From: Promerops cafer
Taxonomy: Eukaryota; Chordata; Aves; Passeriformes; Nectariniidae
Length of the DNA stretch: 64,000 nt
Direction: 5' to 3'
Assembly (NCBI GenBank): GCA_013398275.1
Contig: VZSE01001762.1
Location: forward strand, 146,331-210,330
The translations under genes were made by a program, and so were the position numbers. Position 1 is the stretch's first letter; each line of letters opens with the position of its first letter. Positions 12,450 to 26,084 of the stretch are shown here, piece by piece. Below the pieces are notes generated by a model, which saw only the letters and a list, made by a program, of their open reading frames with translations, did no database searches and was not told where the DNA came from.

Positions 12450-15273
12450 CTGATATAGATATAGGTAAAGGTCAAGCTAGAAAAGCAGATTACTTTTTTG
12501 CCACACATCAAAATCTGAGGTACGGAGAGCTGTTGTACCAATTAAAGCTGCTCAAAGTAAAAAAGCAGCTGCATGCCCTGTTGCTGAATGAAGTCGGTTT
12601 AGATTACGACACAAGTCACAAGTTAATGCACTGCAAATAAGTAGTAAAGTCTCTCTTGCTAGCAATTCCAAATACACAGCGACTGTAACACTGATGTCTG
12701 CAACATCAAAGCACATACAATAGCACATGAGAGGATCGTGTTTGCTTTGTCTTAGCCAATGCAAAATGCAACCTGCAGTTAAGAAGTCTTTTATTTCCTT
12801 GTCCTTGGGACAGAACTCATAACATTGAAGGTTGATTCTCTCCCGTTAAAGTAAAGAGAATCCCTTATTGCAAAAACCTGATCATGAATGGTATCCATTA
12901 AAGCCATCAAATCACTGGTCACAACCCCCTTTCTACAGAACATCCTGATGTGTCTGAAAGTTCCACTGATCTGGAATGGATATGCTGGTTATAGATATCT
13001 GGGTTCAAGTTAAATAGGCTTTCTGGGACAATCTGAATTCTTTCATTTGTATTCCCTGTTGAGGTACCTCACCACTGAAGGCTCCCTAGCCTTCTGCATA
13101 TGTTCTATTAAAAATCTGCCTCTGAACTTTGAGTATCCTAATAAAAAGATGGATTCCTGCTCAGCAAGAGGAACAGTCTATAAAATCTCACTAAGGGAAG
13201 TGGTTAGACCTTATGATTTTTCATCTATTTTAAGTGGCTCCCAAATGTTCTGACCACTGATAGCATTCAGTGTATTGTCTGCAGACCACCTTAATGAAAT
13301 TTAAGTATTTTCAAATAGAAAGGCAATGAAGTTTCACAGACATCTTGCTGCTTTCTTGGGGCCCACCAGTGATACAGATATCTCTTCTGGAGAGAAAATG
13401 CCAAACCAGCACACTGCCACACACCAGACAGCTGTTTCTAGCTGTTCACATAAAACTACATGAAACACCACTCGCTGTAGCCACAGTTTATAGGAACAAA
13501 CCTTCCCAATATAAAACACAATGAGTTCACTCCAACTCTCTGCCCAAGCACTGCAGGACATACTGACAGCTTAAAGTGCCCTCCATGCCCTTGTGAACAG
13601 CACAAGGTCAGGAAGACTCCACACAGTCCTTCATGGGTACTCTTAATGAAAACTTGCCAAACCTCTCATGCACAGGGTTTCTGCCACTATTTTGCATTGC
13701 TTCTGGGTAAAAGAATGAAAATATTTTGAAAATGAAAAATCAAACATCTTTCCACTTGAATTAGTTTCCAAAATGCAAATAAGCAACTACATCAGTCACC
13801 TGAACACTAACATGAAAGTTATGACCAACTGGTTCCAAAGTTTTGGAAAGTCTTTTCTTCACAAGTTGCTTTTAACATTTTTACTAGGAAAATCTTCTAA
13901 CTGAAATTACAAACTAAGCTTGTAGAACTGTTGCTGTAACTGAAAACACGTCTTTTTTCTTTAGTGTCTGTTTGCAGGACAAGCTATGAATAGTCGCTTC
14001 CAAAGTCTCACTGATGGCTCAATTATAGTCGATGCTGTCATGAATTTGGCACAACAATATCAGCCATTCACTGCTATGTGAAGAGTTCATGCCTTCTCTG
14101 TCCCCAGGTCTTGAAAGAGATTGCTTACCAGTAAAAGCAGTAGCAAAACGGAAGTTAATCAAAACTGAAGAGATAACAGGCAAGCAGAGAGGTAATGAAA
14201 AAGAATGTACTAGCCAAGCAGTTTTGATGACATTATTCAATCTGCAAAAAAGAAGAAAGTGGCAAAATAAAACAGTTTCCAAGCTCCAGTTCAGAGTTCA
14301 CTGTTGTCTTACTTGTTTCCAAAGTACAAGACATGAAAATTGTGTTTTTTTCAGCGGTGTAGTGTCTCCTTAAATTATCCTTAAAACAAAACCAGATCAC
14401 TTTAACAGACTTTCTTTTGTGAAGGAAAAAAAAAACAAAACAAACAAAAAAACCATAACCCGAGAGGTAGTCTCAAATTTTGAAATTATTTGTTTTTGTG
14501 ATTTACAAGTCTGAGATGAGGACTACACTGGAAATTCAGATTTCTTCCCTGAAACAGTCTTTCCAAAGTATTTTCTAAGTTACACAAATGATTTCTCTTC
14601 TTCCTGCCCTCTCCTTCCCCCACCATCTCTTGAGAACTGCCTGAAGGCAAATATAATTGGAACCTTGCACTCGCTGCAGACATGTCATGAACAAGAACAT
14701 AATCCAGGGTCATCATCGGGCTAAAGCCAGCGCACTGCACTGCCCTGCAAGACGATCAGTGTGTGGATGATAAGCATGCCTACAGCCAAGGCAAGCCTAG
14801 CAGACCTGGGACGGGGCAGCTCGCGTTGTTCTCCAGCAAAATCTGTCCAGACTACCTACAAAACAGCCCTGATAGCTCTGAAAGCAATTGTACCCATTCC
14901 CCCACTCCCAGCTAAGAGGAAAAAACAAAGTCCTGAGGACTGATGGGGGAGGGAAGGCTGAAAGCAAGGATCTGCTTACAGACAGAGAGTATCATTAACT
15001 ATTAATAAGAAAAAGGCTGCAATGCAGACAGCTTGAAATCTGGTACAGCTTACTAAATCACAACTGCATTTGAGACCATTATACTACAGTATACCAGTAA
15101 TAGCTCCACAGTTCCCTTTTAGTGAGAAATTCATACATTTATATGAAGACCACACAGCACATGTTTCCAGCAATACTGTACTTCTAATGCTGATAGCTGT
15201 TCAAAAATTCAAAAGGATTTCTTCTAGCTAAACACTTCATTTTAAAAGTAGCTCTTTCTAAAACAGCAAAACA

Positions 15274-15302
15274 TTTGGCATAAAACATTGTTTTATGCCA
15301 AA
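15274..15302. repeat. Perfect inverted repeat, 13-bp arms, 3-nt loop
   Basis: tttggcataaaac and its exact reverse complement gttttatgccaaa are separated by att. Transcribed from either strand this folds into a short, tight hairpin. The stem is too short for a canonical microRNA precursor, and no target-site duplication marks it as a transposon. It may be a fragment of an old palindromic element. Confidence 0.9.
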
Positions 15303-18300
15303 CAATTTACAGATGCTATTTAATAAAGCATAAGATCTGAGGGTGCAATAACACTGGGGAGGGAGATGAAATGCACATCATGTATACCTAACGAAGTTCC
15401 TTCACTAGGAAGAAATTATGATTAAGTTTCCTCTGGGAAGAGCCCTGTGAAAGCCAGCCTCTTATGCCAAGACAGTGCAACTTCTTTGCACCTCACTTCA
15501 GAGAACTGGCAATCGGTAAGCAGTCCATACTATAACTACTGAGCAGGTACAGCAGAGATACTGAGTGCCAGCTGGGGCTGGGGATGGTTCGCTTTGGTTT
15601 TTTATTTTCAGTTCACTGGTGGCTTAGGTGGAACCCTCTATTCACATCTAAACAAATCAATTTAGCTAATCCTACTTTTTTCCTATCCAGACATTTCAAA
15701 GACTATTGATGCGACCTTTCAGGTGCACTCTTCCTTGGTGAAATACAGTCACTGCTGTTTTCCAGACTGACGGGAGGACAAAGGGCTAAAGGAAAACAGG
15801 GAAGACCATCAGCAGGGCAAAAGATTGGATCCCACGAGTGCTATTGTCAGAGTATAGGATAGGCAATGCCAGGGTCTCCAAGCTGTGAGATAAGGAAAGA
15901 GCAAATTGGGATGAAAATGTCTTGTGCTGAAGTAAAGTGAGGATGCTCCAGGAAGGGGAGATGCAGCCATTTTAGTGCTCACGTTCCCCTATTTTCCTCA
16001 CCATGTCCTTCCTTCAATTGGTTCACAGCACTGGAGTTGTGCAGTCCTGTGCCCCTGCTGTCACCCCACTCAGGCTCCACGGAGCAAGAAGGAGCTAAGG
16101 AGTCCAGCCCTAGTGCTGGACCTCACCAGTTACATGCTCTCCTTTCTCAGCTGGGTTGGGTCTTGTAGTTTGGAATGTACCTTAGAAAAAGGGTCTATTT
16201 GATCACAGCTGGCCCTGGTCTGTCAAGCCTCTCAAAGTGGAGAAAGCTGCCCACGCAAATGGGTGTTTGTGTAAAGATGGAAAACAACAAGGTAAATAAC
16301 CATTAACAGAAGATTTTTTGTGAAGTTCTTAAATTCACAAATTATTCAGAAATTTACAACTTGATTTCAAAGTAACCCACATAAGAAATATGTTGAGGAT
16401 ACAGAAATAAAACATATATAGAGAATTAATTATAGGAGCCACACCAACAAAAGTCAGGATGGACAGACAATCAGGGCAGGTCTACAACAAAAACTGCAGA
16501 TAGTAGGAGGGTGGTCCACTTTCTAGAACAGAAGTAGATCAAGAAAGATAATAAATCTGGAGTCACAACCACTAGATACTAACCAGTGTTAGCTTGCTTC
16601 TTTCTGGTATTTAATTTTTTTTTGTGGATTTGAATGCAGAAGTTCACTACTTCTGGGAATAAAAGTAAAAACCCTAGGAAAAAAGTAAATGTTAATAAAT
16701 ACATATTAAAAAACCCAAACCCCAAACAAACCAAATAACCCTTCTTTCTCAGGCTAAGAAACCAGCACAGCTTACTATCATTTCTTTTTCCAGAAGAAAA
16801 ACTGGCAACTTCCCAAAGTGCTTAAGATAGTATTGTTTTTCCCCTTACACTTGGAGTTAAGCATGCTGGTAACATTCCCACCGAGTTTGGAACCCATCAG
16901 GAGCCCAAGGCCCAACTCTCAGAGACACGGGAGACCAGGAAACATCAATGATTTACAGCACCTTGCCACAGCGAGAGACAGTGAATCCTTCAATGAAACT
17001 CTGAAGAGCATCAGAGACCAAAAACAACAAAATCATTTTACCCAACATTTTCTGAGACTGAAGCTGAAGTACTGCATCTGTCTCAGAGATTCACATTTTT
17101 AGAAGCATACTAAAAAAAATGGAGGATGCAGAAGAGTGCTGAAAAGCTACTGAAAATAGGCAGGAAAATCCATTTAGTCCCATATAATCAAGTTACTAAC
17201 AAAGACAGAGAAATCTGACTCTAACTTGCAAATATTACCAGGAAATACTGCACAGAAAAACACTAGACAGTAATAGGCCACTATGGCAAAGTCACAACAA
17301 GGGCTCCTTCAAAACTCTCTTTTTACTTCTTTTTATTCTCTGCCTAAAATGATGAATAAATATTTCTTATCATCATTAAAATGTCTGCACAGTCAGCAGC
17401 TCCCAAGTTTTTTACATAGATAGGTACTAAAGTTTGATAGAAACTTCTTTGGTATGTGATTATCTTCTCCTTTGCTGTTTGTGAAGGCAAAGTATATTTG
17501 CATAACCCAAACAAATCATCTGCTGAGAAGACAGTGATAATGTTGTCTGTGCTGCCAGGAGCTGAGACTTTCTCGCATGACAAAAACCTAATGCTACACC
17601 AGACAGCTTTTCATTAGCAGAATGCTAATAAATTTATATCCCCAAGTAATTAATTATGCAGACTGGACAACAGGAAGTTTCACAGCAAACATGTACATTC
17701 AATCTTCATAAAGTTGTTTTACCCCACGTATGAGCTCCAGGCTGGGGAAGACAGCGCCCAGATGAACGGAGGAACTGAGTTTCTTTCCAACAGGCTGCAG
17801 ATCTCTTCCTATGCTAAGCACAGCTGACTGAAAACCAAGCCAAGCATACTAGCAATGATCATTGATGCTTTGTATCTTTCAAAAAGCTTTGTACTTAAAC
17901 AAACATGCCACATTATTCACTTGAAAATTCAGCTGGTTTGCATTCAAAGCCTGCCTCTGTATAGCACTGGAGGATTCCAGGATCTCATGGACTTTTCAAT
18001 CTGCTAAGGCTTCTGCTCAAGAACTAAATGTGAGAATCACAAAACCGTTAGACAATTTTGGTACCAGGCGGCAGAGCAGTGAGAGGGGAATCACAGGACT
18101 TGAAATTCACCCTGTTGTGCTTCTCAATAGGAAATTCAATAGTATTTAAACAACAATGATTAACCACTAACAAAGGACAATGGACTCACTACTCAGAACC
18201 TTCAAATCAAGCCTAAATGCCCTTTCTGGAAAATATGCTTGCATTAAGTGTGCTTTGAAAACCCAGCTAGACAACCTACAATAAAGCTTCATAGCCTCAA

Positions 18301-19336
18301 TTATTCAAGAGACAATTATTACTAGATTATCTAAATGGATTACTTTTATTGCCAAGAGTCCTGAACACTATGGCTCAGAATTTTGCTGTGCTATATACTG
18401 TACTGACAAGTAAATAGCCATTTCTAATGTAAGAAACCTAGATTTTCCTTTCTGTGATTAGGTTCATCAATAAACCAGAACAGGATTTACCATCAATTGC
18501 CAATTACACAGGATCTGCAGCTGCCTTGCATCTGGAGTACAGCAGTTCATCTGCCTAAGTAAACTCAAGAGTTTTGGTACTCAACTGGCAACAGATTTAT
18601 TAGCCCAGTGTCACATTAGCAAAACCATCTCTGGAAGAAAGGTGGGCAAAAACCAGCTAAGGAAACATGAGACACAAGCTGGTCAGAATGAACAGTGAAT
18701 GCAAACACAAGTAATACTTGAGCATGCTAACCTACAAGTTAGTGCAACCTATGGTTTGTCAGGACTCTCAGCCAATGCACAACAAACAGGTTAAACTGTG
18801 AGAAGGACTGATGGTGAATAAACATTATTATTTAGCACAGAAGATCGTGAATCAGTTTACAGTTTTGTTTTAGAGGGTTCTCTTTCACACAAAATACTAA
18901 GCTGGCTTCTGTCCCAATGCTAAGTAGCTACATTAGCGCAGACAATGACTTGCCAGCACATCTAATGCCACCACAGTAAACACATTCTGCAACACAGACA
19001 TCAAAATCCCGGGATCTTGCACCTGCACTTTCCAGAATGCAACATTCCTCATCCAACGCACTATGTGCCTAATGGAAGCTAAGAAGCTGCTGTAATAGTG
19101 GAGCTCATTAGAGAGACATTTACAAAGGACAGAAATATCCAGCTGCCAGAGCAAGACATCATTCAGCAAGTAACAATCTCTGCCCTCTCTGCTCTTATCC
19201 ACAAGGGAAGCCTACAAAACTTACTTGGAAAAATGAGCCTAGAGACAAACTTCAATGAACACCAAAAACCATAAACTCAGTAAAGTGCCATAAACCCAGT
19301 AATTTTACTCCCCTCTACACGTTCCAAACAACCAAC

Positions 19337-19362
19337 TTTTTTTTTCTTTTTTTTTTTTTTTT
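19337..19362. repeat. Poly-T tract (26 nt, one C)
   Basis: This is a nearly pure T run on the plus strand, equal to poly-A on the minus strand. It could be the tail of a minus-strand retroposed copy, but I recognise no gene body on its high-coordinate side. A slippage-grown homopolymer is equally likely. Confidence 0.85.
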
Positions 19363-21856
19363 CTGGAGAGTAATCTTAATTTCAGCACTTCTTTCACTCT
19401 GTCCTCCCATCCCCTCAACCCCACTGCTTTTATTTCAAAGATTGAGATGATGAAAAGCATATCTATTTTTTTACCTACTACCTACAGCAAAACATTTAAT
19501 AATGGTTTCTCTACCTTTGAAACTTGGTTTGCCTGTACTCTAATACAGTCACACAATAATGCCCATCTTTCAAGAGCTCCTTTTTTTTCCTAGCACATTG
19601 GCTAAATCTAGATGACCTCCCTTCTCAGAAGCCCTTTTAACTGACAGCCTATTATATATACACATACCATAAGCATAGGATACAAAAGCTGCAGGTTCAC
19701 CAAGGTTTTGCCTTAAAAAGGCAGACTCCCTCCCATCATAAGGCACAAAAACTTAACCAATTCTGCGAGCAGGGAATTGAAGAAAAGTAAAAATTGGGTT
19801 TAGTTACAGAACTAAGTTTTGGTCTCACTCATAGTCCAGCACAACTCCCTCCAGAGACACTGTAACAGAACTTGTTCGTGCATGCAATTCCTCCAATTGT
19901 GCTCTTTGACAAAGCCCTGTGACCCATCATAAGTACTGTTCATCACCTACTGGCTCTACCTTCTTTACTGACTGATACTTTAGATTATCCTTTCCAGAAC
20001 CTGTAACCAAACTGATTTCCTATTTTTCTTTAAGCACAATGAGAGAAAGATTGAGAAAGGAGTCTAGAGAATGTCTATTTTAACATCTTGTGGTGATACT
20101 TAAGGCTATGTTGATTTTTTCAGGCACACCCATTTTCAGGACTCCTACATCTCAGTCCGAATGCTTGAATTATTACAACCCACACTTGTGAGTGGGAGCT
20201 GAAAATGTGGGGAAAAAATTTTTTTTAAAAAAATCATTTACAACAGCAGTCCTGTAGGCTTAATTAAAAACAAAGAAGCCAAAAAAAGCAAAGAAAAAAA
20301 CCCCAAAACACAAGGGATAACAGAGTCACTGGCTTAACAGCACTCAAATTCTTTGCCAAGACACAAAATTCTTTCTGTTCCTGCCTATTTTCCCTAGACA
20401 CCTCCACCTCCTCCTTCCCATTAAACTAAACCAATATGTTCACACAGTTAAACGTTCCAATAACTTGGTCAATATAAAATATTCATAGTAGTTCCAAATC
20501 TATCAAATTAGGATAAATCCTCCCAATTCAAGAAGTGTAGTCTCAGAGAACTGCAAGCACACCAATGCTTCTTCTTCCCCTAGCAACTCCCTAAGATTGT
20601 CCTCTTGTGGTAGAATTAAGAACTTAATTGTGAGGGCATTTAATAACAGCACAGTCCAGATTTCACCACGTTTTACCACTTTTACAGGTTGGAAATGTTA
20701 AAACAAGGGGGTGTCACAAACCCTACTTAACACCTAAAATTTTGTTAGGCAAAACTGAATGAATACAGATCAGAACATATGGAGCACTTCTGCTTTTCTT
20801 GATGCAACCCACGGAAGTGATAAGCTTGGCTTGTGACCAATTTGACATCTTGACAAATCAAGTCAGTTCCTCACACAAAAAGGATCTCGACTGTTACATG
20901 TTTGGGCAATCCAGGTTAATGTGATTATTACTCAACTCCTCTGTCACTCCCAATTATTAAAACCTCTACAATAAAGTAAAATCCAAGGGGTCTTTGCTGC
21001 ATCTATAACATAAAACACAACAAGCATCACAAGTGATATATGAAAAAGTCTGCTGGCAACTCAAGTTGCCACCAACCTCTGTCATCAAGATGTCAGTGAT
21101 GGTGGGCCTACTAAATCATCAGAAAAACATTCAAAAAAAGTGATTCCAAAGCCTTTAGGATTGAAAAGGTAGCACTCAAACTTTGAGACCACTATTCACT
21201 TCAACTTTCATTAGAAATACCTCGTTCCACTTACCACTTAGTTTCCTAGACCACAAATTATGAACAGAGTCAAAATTCATGAGTTTAATCCATTTCAAAA
21301 GTTATTTCCTGAGTTGATCCCACAGAAACAAAAGAAGTTTGATAGAAATTAAAAATACATTCTCTGTGCTGAGGGGAAATAAGTTCAGAATGTATTTATA
21401 ATAGGGACTGAATCAGACTGCTTAAGAAAATCCTATGGTTAGGGTCACAAAACCCATTAAAACTCCCTCAGTGACACTAACATGCATAGCTTGCACCTCA
21501 AGCATACCACGCTTAAGATGGAACTTTCAGTGCTCATCCCAACACTATTTGTTTCTATCATCTCCTTCAAGGTCCTTACCCTTACGTATCTTTAAGTCCT
21601 ACCCTAGATTTGTACTTCAGTTATTACATCATTTTTTCTTTTGGACTTCACAGAACTCTGTTCACACACTGCACCTCACAATGCTGTTATAGAATAATTG
21701 TATAATTGTTCATAATGACACTGTCCTTCCTACATCATTTTGCCTCCTTCCTTTATTAATGTAACTTATGGAGATTTTGGTTTCAAAGACTTCAGACTCA
21801 GCTACAAAATGCCAAATCCCACTTTTGATGCATACTTAGAACCTGTCACTACATTT

Positions 21857-21996
21857 AAAAAAAAAAAAAAAAAAANNNNNNNNNNNNNNNNNNNNNNNNN
21901 NNNNNNNNNNNNNNNNNNNNNNNNNNNNNNNNNNNNNNNNNNNNNNNNNNNNNNNNNNNNNNNNNNNNNNNNNNNNNNNNNNNNNNNNNNNNNNNN

Positions 21997-22028
<32 letters not shown>
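21857..22028. repeat. Poly-A tract interrupted by a 121-base assembly gap
   Basis: Nineteen A residues (21857-21875) run into 121 N (21876-21996), and 32 A (21997-22028) follow. Sequencing or assembly failed in a long homopolymer, so the true length is unknown. The gap may hide only A, or a simple repeat or small insertion. Apparent reading frames of poly-lysine or poly-phenylalanine across it are artefacts. Confidence 0.9.
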
Positions 22029-22030
<2 letters not shown>

Positions 22031-22871
22031 AAATTCCATTTCAACCTGCCACCTTGGAGTTTTATCCCTGGCTATCCTTCATGTTTGACAGACAACTGAG
22101 AAACTCCAGTAGAGCTACTTTGCTATACACCTCAAAAATGTCTCCTACTCTCCTCTGTCAAAAGACTTCCCAAAGGTTAGGTAGGCTACAGGACACAAAC
22201 AATACATCATTATAACCTCATTTCAGCTCCTTGTCACTCTGGATTTCAGAAACTCTGTAGCAGTGACAACTTTAGCTCTGCCTTCACACAGCACCTACCA
22301 CAGTGAAGTCTTGGTCAAAGAGTGTCCTACAAAGTAAACAGAGTTGCATGGATACAGAAACCGTAATCTCAGCAATTCCAAAACTGAGACTTGGCCAAAG
22401 TTTATCATGCAATACACAGTCTATTTACCCTGGAACATCTCAGCCTTACCTTCAGACAAACAAAATCACATATGCACAAGTCCATTTTTGAATTTAACCA
22501 CCCCCAAGTCGTCAAATCATCTTCAGCAAAAATATATCACTACTGAATCAATTTATTGCCCACAGAAGCAAAGCCAACAGACCTGTGTAACCATCTACCA
22601 TTACCAGAAGCAGCATTTATGTATTTTATTTTTAAATGATAAATCAGTAATTTCAGTAGGTTTGATCTTCACAATAAAAGTTATTAGTTAGCTAACTATA
22701 TCTTATTTCCTGAGGGAAGGGAGGTTTACTGGAGTCTTCCAACTGTGAGGACAGGACAAGATGATTATGAGAATCCTGAAGTACTCTAACCATGGAAAGA
22801 TGCAGTAAAGAGATATGGTCTAAGGAGAAATTAAAATATAGCTCATCCTTGGGGTAGGTAGGGTACAAGAA

Positions 22872-22920
22872 ATGCTAAACAGGACTTGGTGCTTTGATGC
22901 TAAACAGGCTTGAGTGCTTT
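22872..22920. repeat. About 25-bp imperfect tandem duplication
   Basis: atgctaaacagg followed by cttg-gtgcttt appears twice (from 22872 and from 22897), with a one-base shift between the halves. It is a local duplication with no evident role. Confidence 0.75.
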
Positions 22921-23868
22921 GCAAAGGATGAGAGAAGATTAAAAGTAGTGTCAATATTTTTCTCTCATGTATTCAGAAAGATCTCAATCTAATATGCTAT
23001 TTTAAGACACCTTCTCCCTGCATAACACTGTCCATTGCCAGTTTTCTCATGCTGGCTACCTTGGTTTGATATTTCTAAAATTAGAAGGTAAGAAAAAATA
23101 TAAAAGACAGCAAGATGCATGGTGATATTATTTAACAGCACACATTTCAAAGCACATCAACAATGCTTTCTAGTTGCAATTACTGACATTAAGTGGTCTA
23201 TGAAAGTACTTAAAGATTTCTTTGCAAATTACTTTTATACATTACAACCTGTAGAAAAATTTTAACTGTATTCTTTTCCCCAGGAGTGCATTTCCCATAA
23301 TGCCCATACACTTTAAGTTACAGACCATTGCAAGCTCAAACTAGTGTCACAGGCTAACCACCATTCAAAGTATTAACCCGTTTGGCATGACTGCTAAAAC
23401 AGGACTTCATTTTCTTCCAGACTGTTAGTAAAATCTTTCATCAGAGTATCTGAGTAAGTAGTTTCCATTTTAAATAATGTCACTAGTGTTAGAAAACAGA
23501 TAAAAGGATTACACAGAAGCAACCAATAGAGAAATAGACTTCAAAGCACAACTTAACAGCATGAACTGCCCCAAGTCCATCATTACTGCTCCCCACATCA
23601 CCCTTCACCACTACTACAAGTGCCATAGACCACAAACCCCACCCCCTTAGCTCCCCTCTCCCAGTCAACAATGCCAATAAAACAGCAGAGGAAAGGCCTG
23701 CACAGTCCATTACACAAGTACTACTGCAGCAACTTTCAAGTTCTGTTGCAAAGCGGATATATCAAATTTCTTACGAAATATCTCTAGTTTTTATCACCAT
23801 AAATGCCAATACTAGTAGGCAATATATCATCACCACACAAATTTATTACTTTATACTATTGATTCTAG

Positions 23869-23913
23869 GTGTGTGTGTGTGTATATATATACATACACAC
23901 ACACATACATATA
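23869..23913. repeat. (GT)n-(TA)n-(CA)n compound microsatellite
   Basis: A GT run changes to TA and then to CA/CATA repeats. The GT and CA halves are reverse complements, so the locus is also an imperfect palindrome about 35 bases long that could extrude a cruciform or form Z-DNA. Length polymorphism is expected. Confidence 0.9.
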
Positions 23914-24073
23914 ATTTTTAAAGCATGTTTTCCAGTCAAGATTTCCTTATTAACTTTCAGCTACTGACAAATTTCAGAGGATCTGGATGTTTCTGCCCAC
24001 AAATGAATTTCTTATGAGGCTCGCAAAACAAATGACTTGCAAATCTGTACACTGTACTGATGGTGAGCTGGCT

Positions 24074-24092
24074 GCTTGCCTAATAGGCAAGC
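24074..24092. repeat. Perfect inverted repeat, 8-bp arms
   Basis: gcttgcct and aggcaagc flank the trinucleotide aat. It is a short hairpin-forming palindrome with no other recognisable context. Confidence 0.8.
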
Positions 24093-26065
24093 CTGCAGTT
24101 CCAAACCTTATGCTGCCACTGCCCAGCTGACAAGCTCAATAAAGAAAGGTATGGGATACTGATGTGGTGAAAAAAACCACCTGGTATTAATTAAAAGTAG
24201 CTTTCAGCAAAACACATATTTAAGTTAGACATCACAGTCTTATAAGGCCCAAAGGGAAAAAAAGCAACTTTTCCACACTGAAGAAAAAGGTTAATTCTGT
24301 TGCCTCACTGGTTCAGACAATAAGATTGATATTCACACTTGAATAGCCTGAAGGTGGTTAAAGCTGCAGAAAGAGTCTGCACTTTACCAGACATCTGATA
24401 AACTAATCCCCTTCAAGGCTACCTGCCTGTTCGAGCTCTCATAACTAAAAGAATTCAACAGCAGCTTTACTTAAAATCTGAGATTAAAAACATCAGCTGA
24501 AAGGGAAGACAATCAAGCAGCACATTCAGAGAAAATGTGTGTGCATTAGCACAGACACACTCAGAACCACTTTTCTGTGTGCCACAGGTAATCCAAACCT
24601 ACCACAGTATCAGGCACCATCTCCCTCCACCACAAAGTGTTTTAGGGAAGCAGTTTCCAAGACCTAACTTTCCAGAAACTTCCATAACTCCCAGAATTAT
24701 GCTGCTGTGTTACCATCCATGGTACTTAGATTGCCAGCCTACAGTTCTCTATCCCAGAAACCCTGTAATTCTAAGTGAGGTCTGAGCTCAGGCTCTCTGT
24801 CCTATACTAGCAGTCCCAAGGAAGAGCAGTGCATGCCTGTATGCTACAAGTGAGTCTCCCTTGCGCCAAGAGCTGAGGAATAACAAGCAGATACAGCTAA
24901 GTCCTGGAAAGAGAAGTAAACAAAGCAATTAAGAACAGCCACAAAAAGCCCCTCGGTTCTACAACTGACATAAGAAATACCAAACTGACAGCTTTAGGAA
25001 CAAGAACTGCACATGGCCCAAGCTGTAATTAATTACACAGCAATACCAGCTTCATGTCTCTGCTCTGACCTTAAATAATCAATGATTTTTGAGACTTCCT
25101 TTTTTCCTGAGCTTAAGAAACCACTAGGTTTGAGTAAAGCTATCAATTCAACATTTAGACTTTCCTTATTTACAAATATCTTAATATTTCTTTGCGCTAG
25201 AGAATGGACCCAGAGCAGCCAGAAGCCTCCCAGGAAGGGATGCTGCCTTTTGTGCAGACAGGAGGAGCCTTCCTTTTGTCAATTTACATCAACCTACATA
25301 TGGCTTTCGGCATTCAAACCATCAGAGTCCTCTTGTTTTTCCTTGCCTCCTCTGTTGAATGACCCATACCTTCTAGTTTGTGTATGTGCCTGCCTGATCT
25401 TTTCATAGGAAGTCCTGATTAAAGAGCTCAAGAACTGATAAAGTTTTTTTGGGGGGTGGGGGGAAAGGAAGAAAAAAGAAAACTTCTTTTCCATTCTTTC
25501 CTGCCTCAGAACACCAGCTAACTCAATCCTAAGATTCCTTACATGTCCTTACATTGTGGTCTTCTTAACTGAATACATACTTCCTAAAGTGCAGACCAAG
25601 ACCAAACTTCTGTAAAAAAGGAAGGAAAAACACAGACATAGAACTAATTGGTTATGTCAACTGAAGCCTTAAACTCTTTCAAATACACCTAAACATTCCT
25701 GGAACACAGGTTCCAGATACACGGAAATGAGTAGTTACCATAATATAAAACACATCTTAGAAAAGAACCTAAGAGGGTATTCAATGCAGTCCTTTTACCG
25801 CAGCCAACAAACCTAAGAACCCTCTGGAGATACAAACTTCCTCCATTTAAGAGGAACCAACTGAAGAGCTCTATTAGGTTCTGCCACTATTCTAGCAGAA
25901 AAGAAATATATGGGCAAACATAACACCTGTATCCTGTGTATCTCATTTGAAACTAAGTCACTGAGCAGCAATCAATTTTGCCATGTTATTGAAACATGAG
26001 CCATGCTCAAGTGCATTTAAAAGTTACAATAAATAAAAATTAAAATCAGATATCAGAAAACCTAT

Positions 26066-26084
26066 TGTCAAAAAATTTTTGACA
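26066..26084. repeat. Perfect inverted repeat, 9-bp arms, 1-nt centre
   Basis: tgtcaaaaa and tttttgaca are separated by a single a. It is AT-rich and likely a chance palindrome in A/T-run-rich DNA. Confidence 0.75.

Noticed and set aside
21740..22099. Poly-lysine frame
   Set aside because: It is translation of a poly-A run and N gap.
25745..25870. Possible old CR1 remnant
   Set aside because: A weak resemblance to a CR1 block (aacctaagagggtattcaatg) without neighbouring diagnostic blocks; not enough to call.
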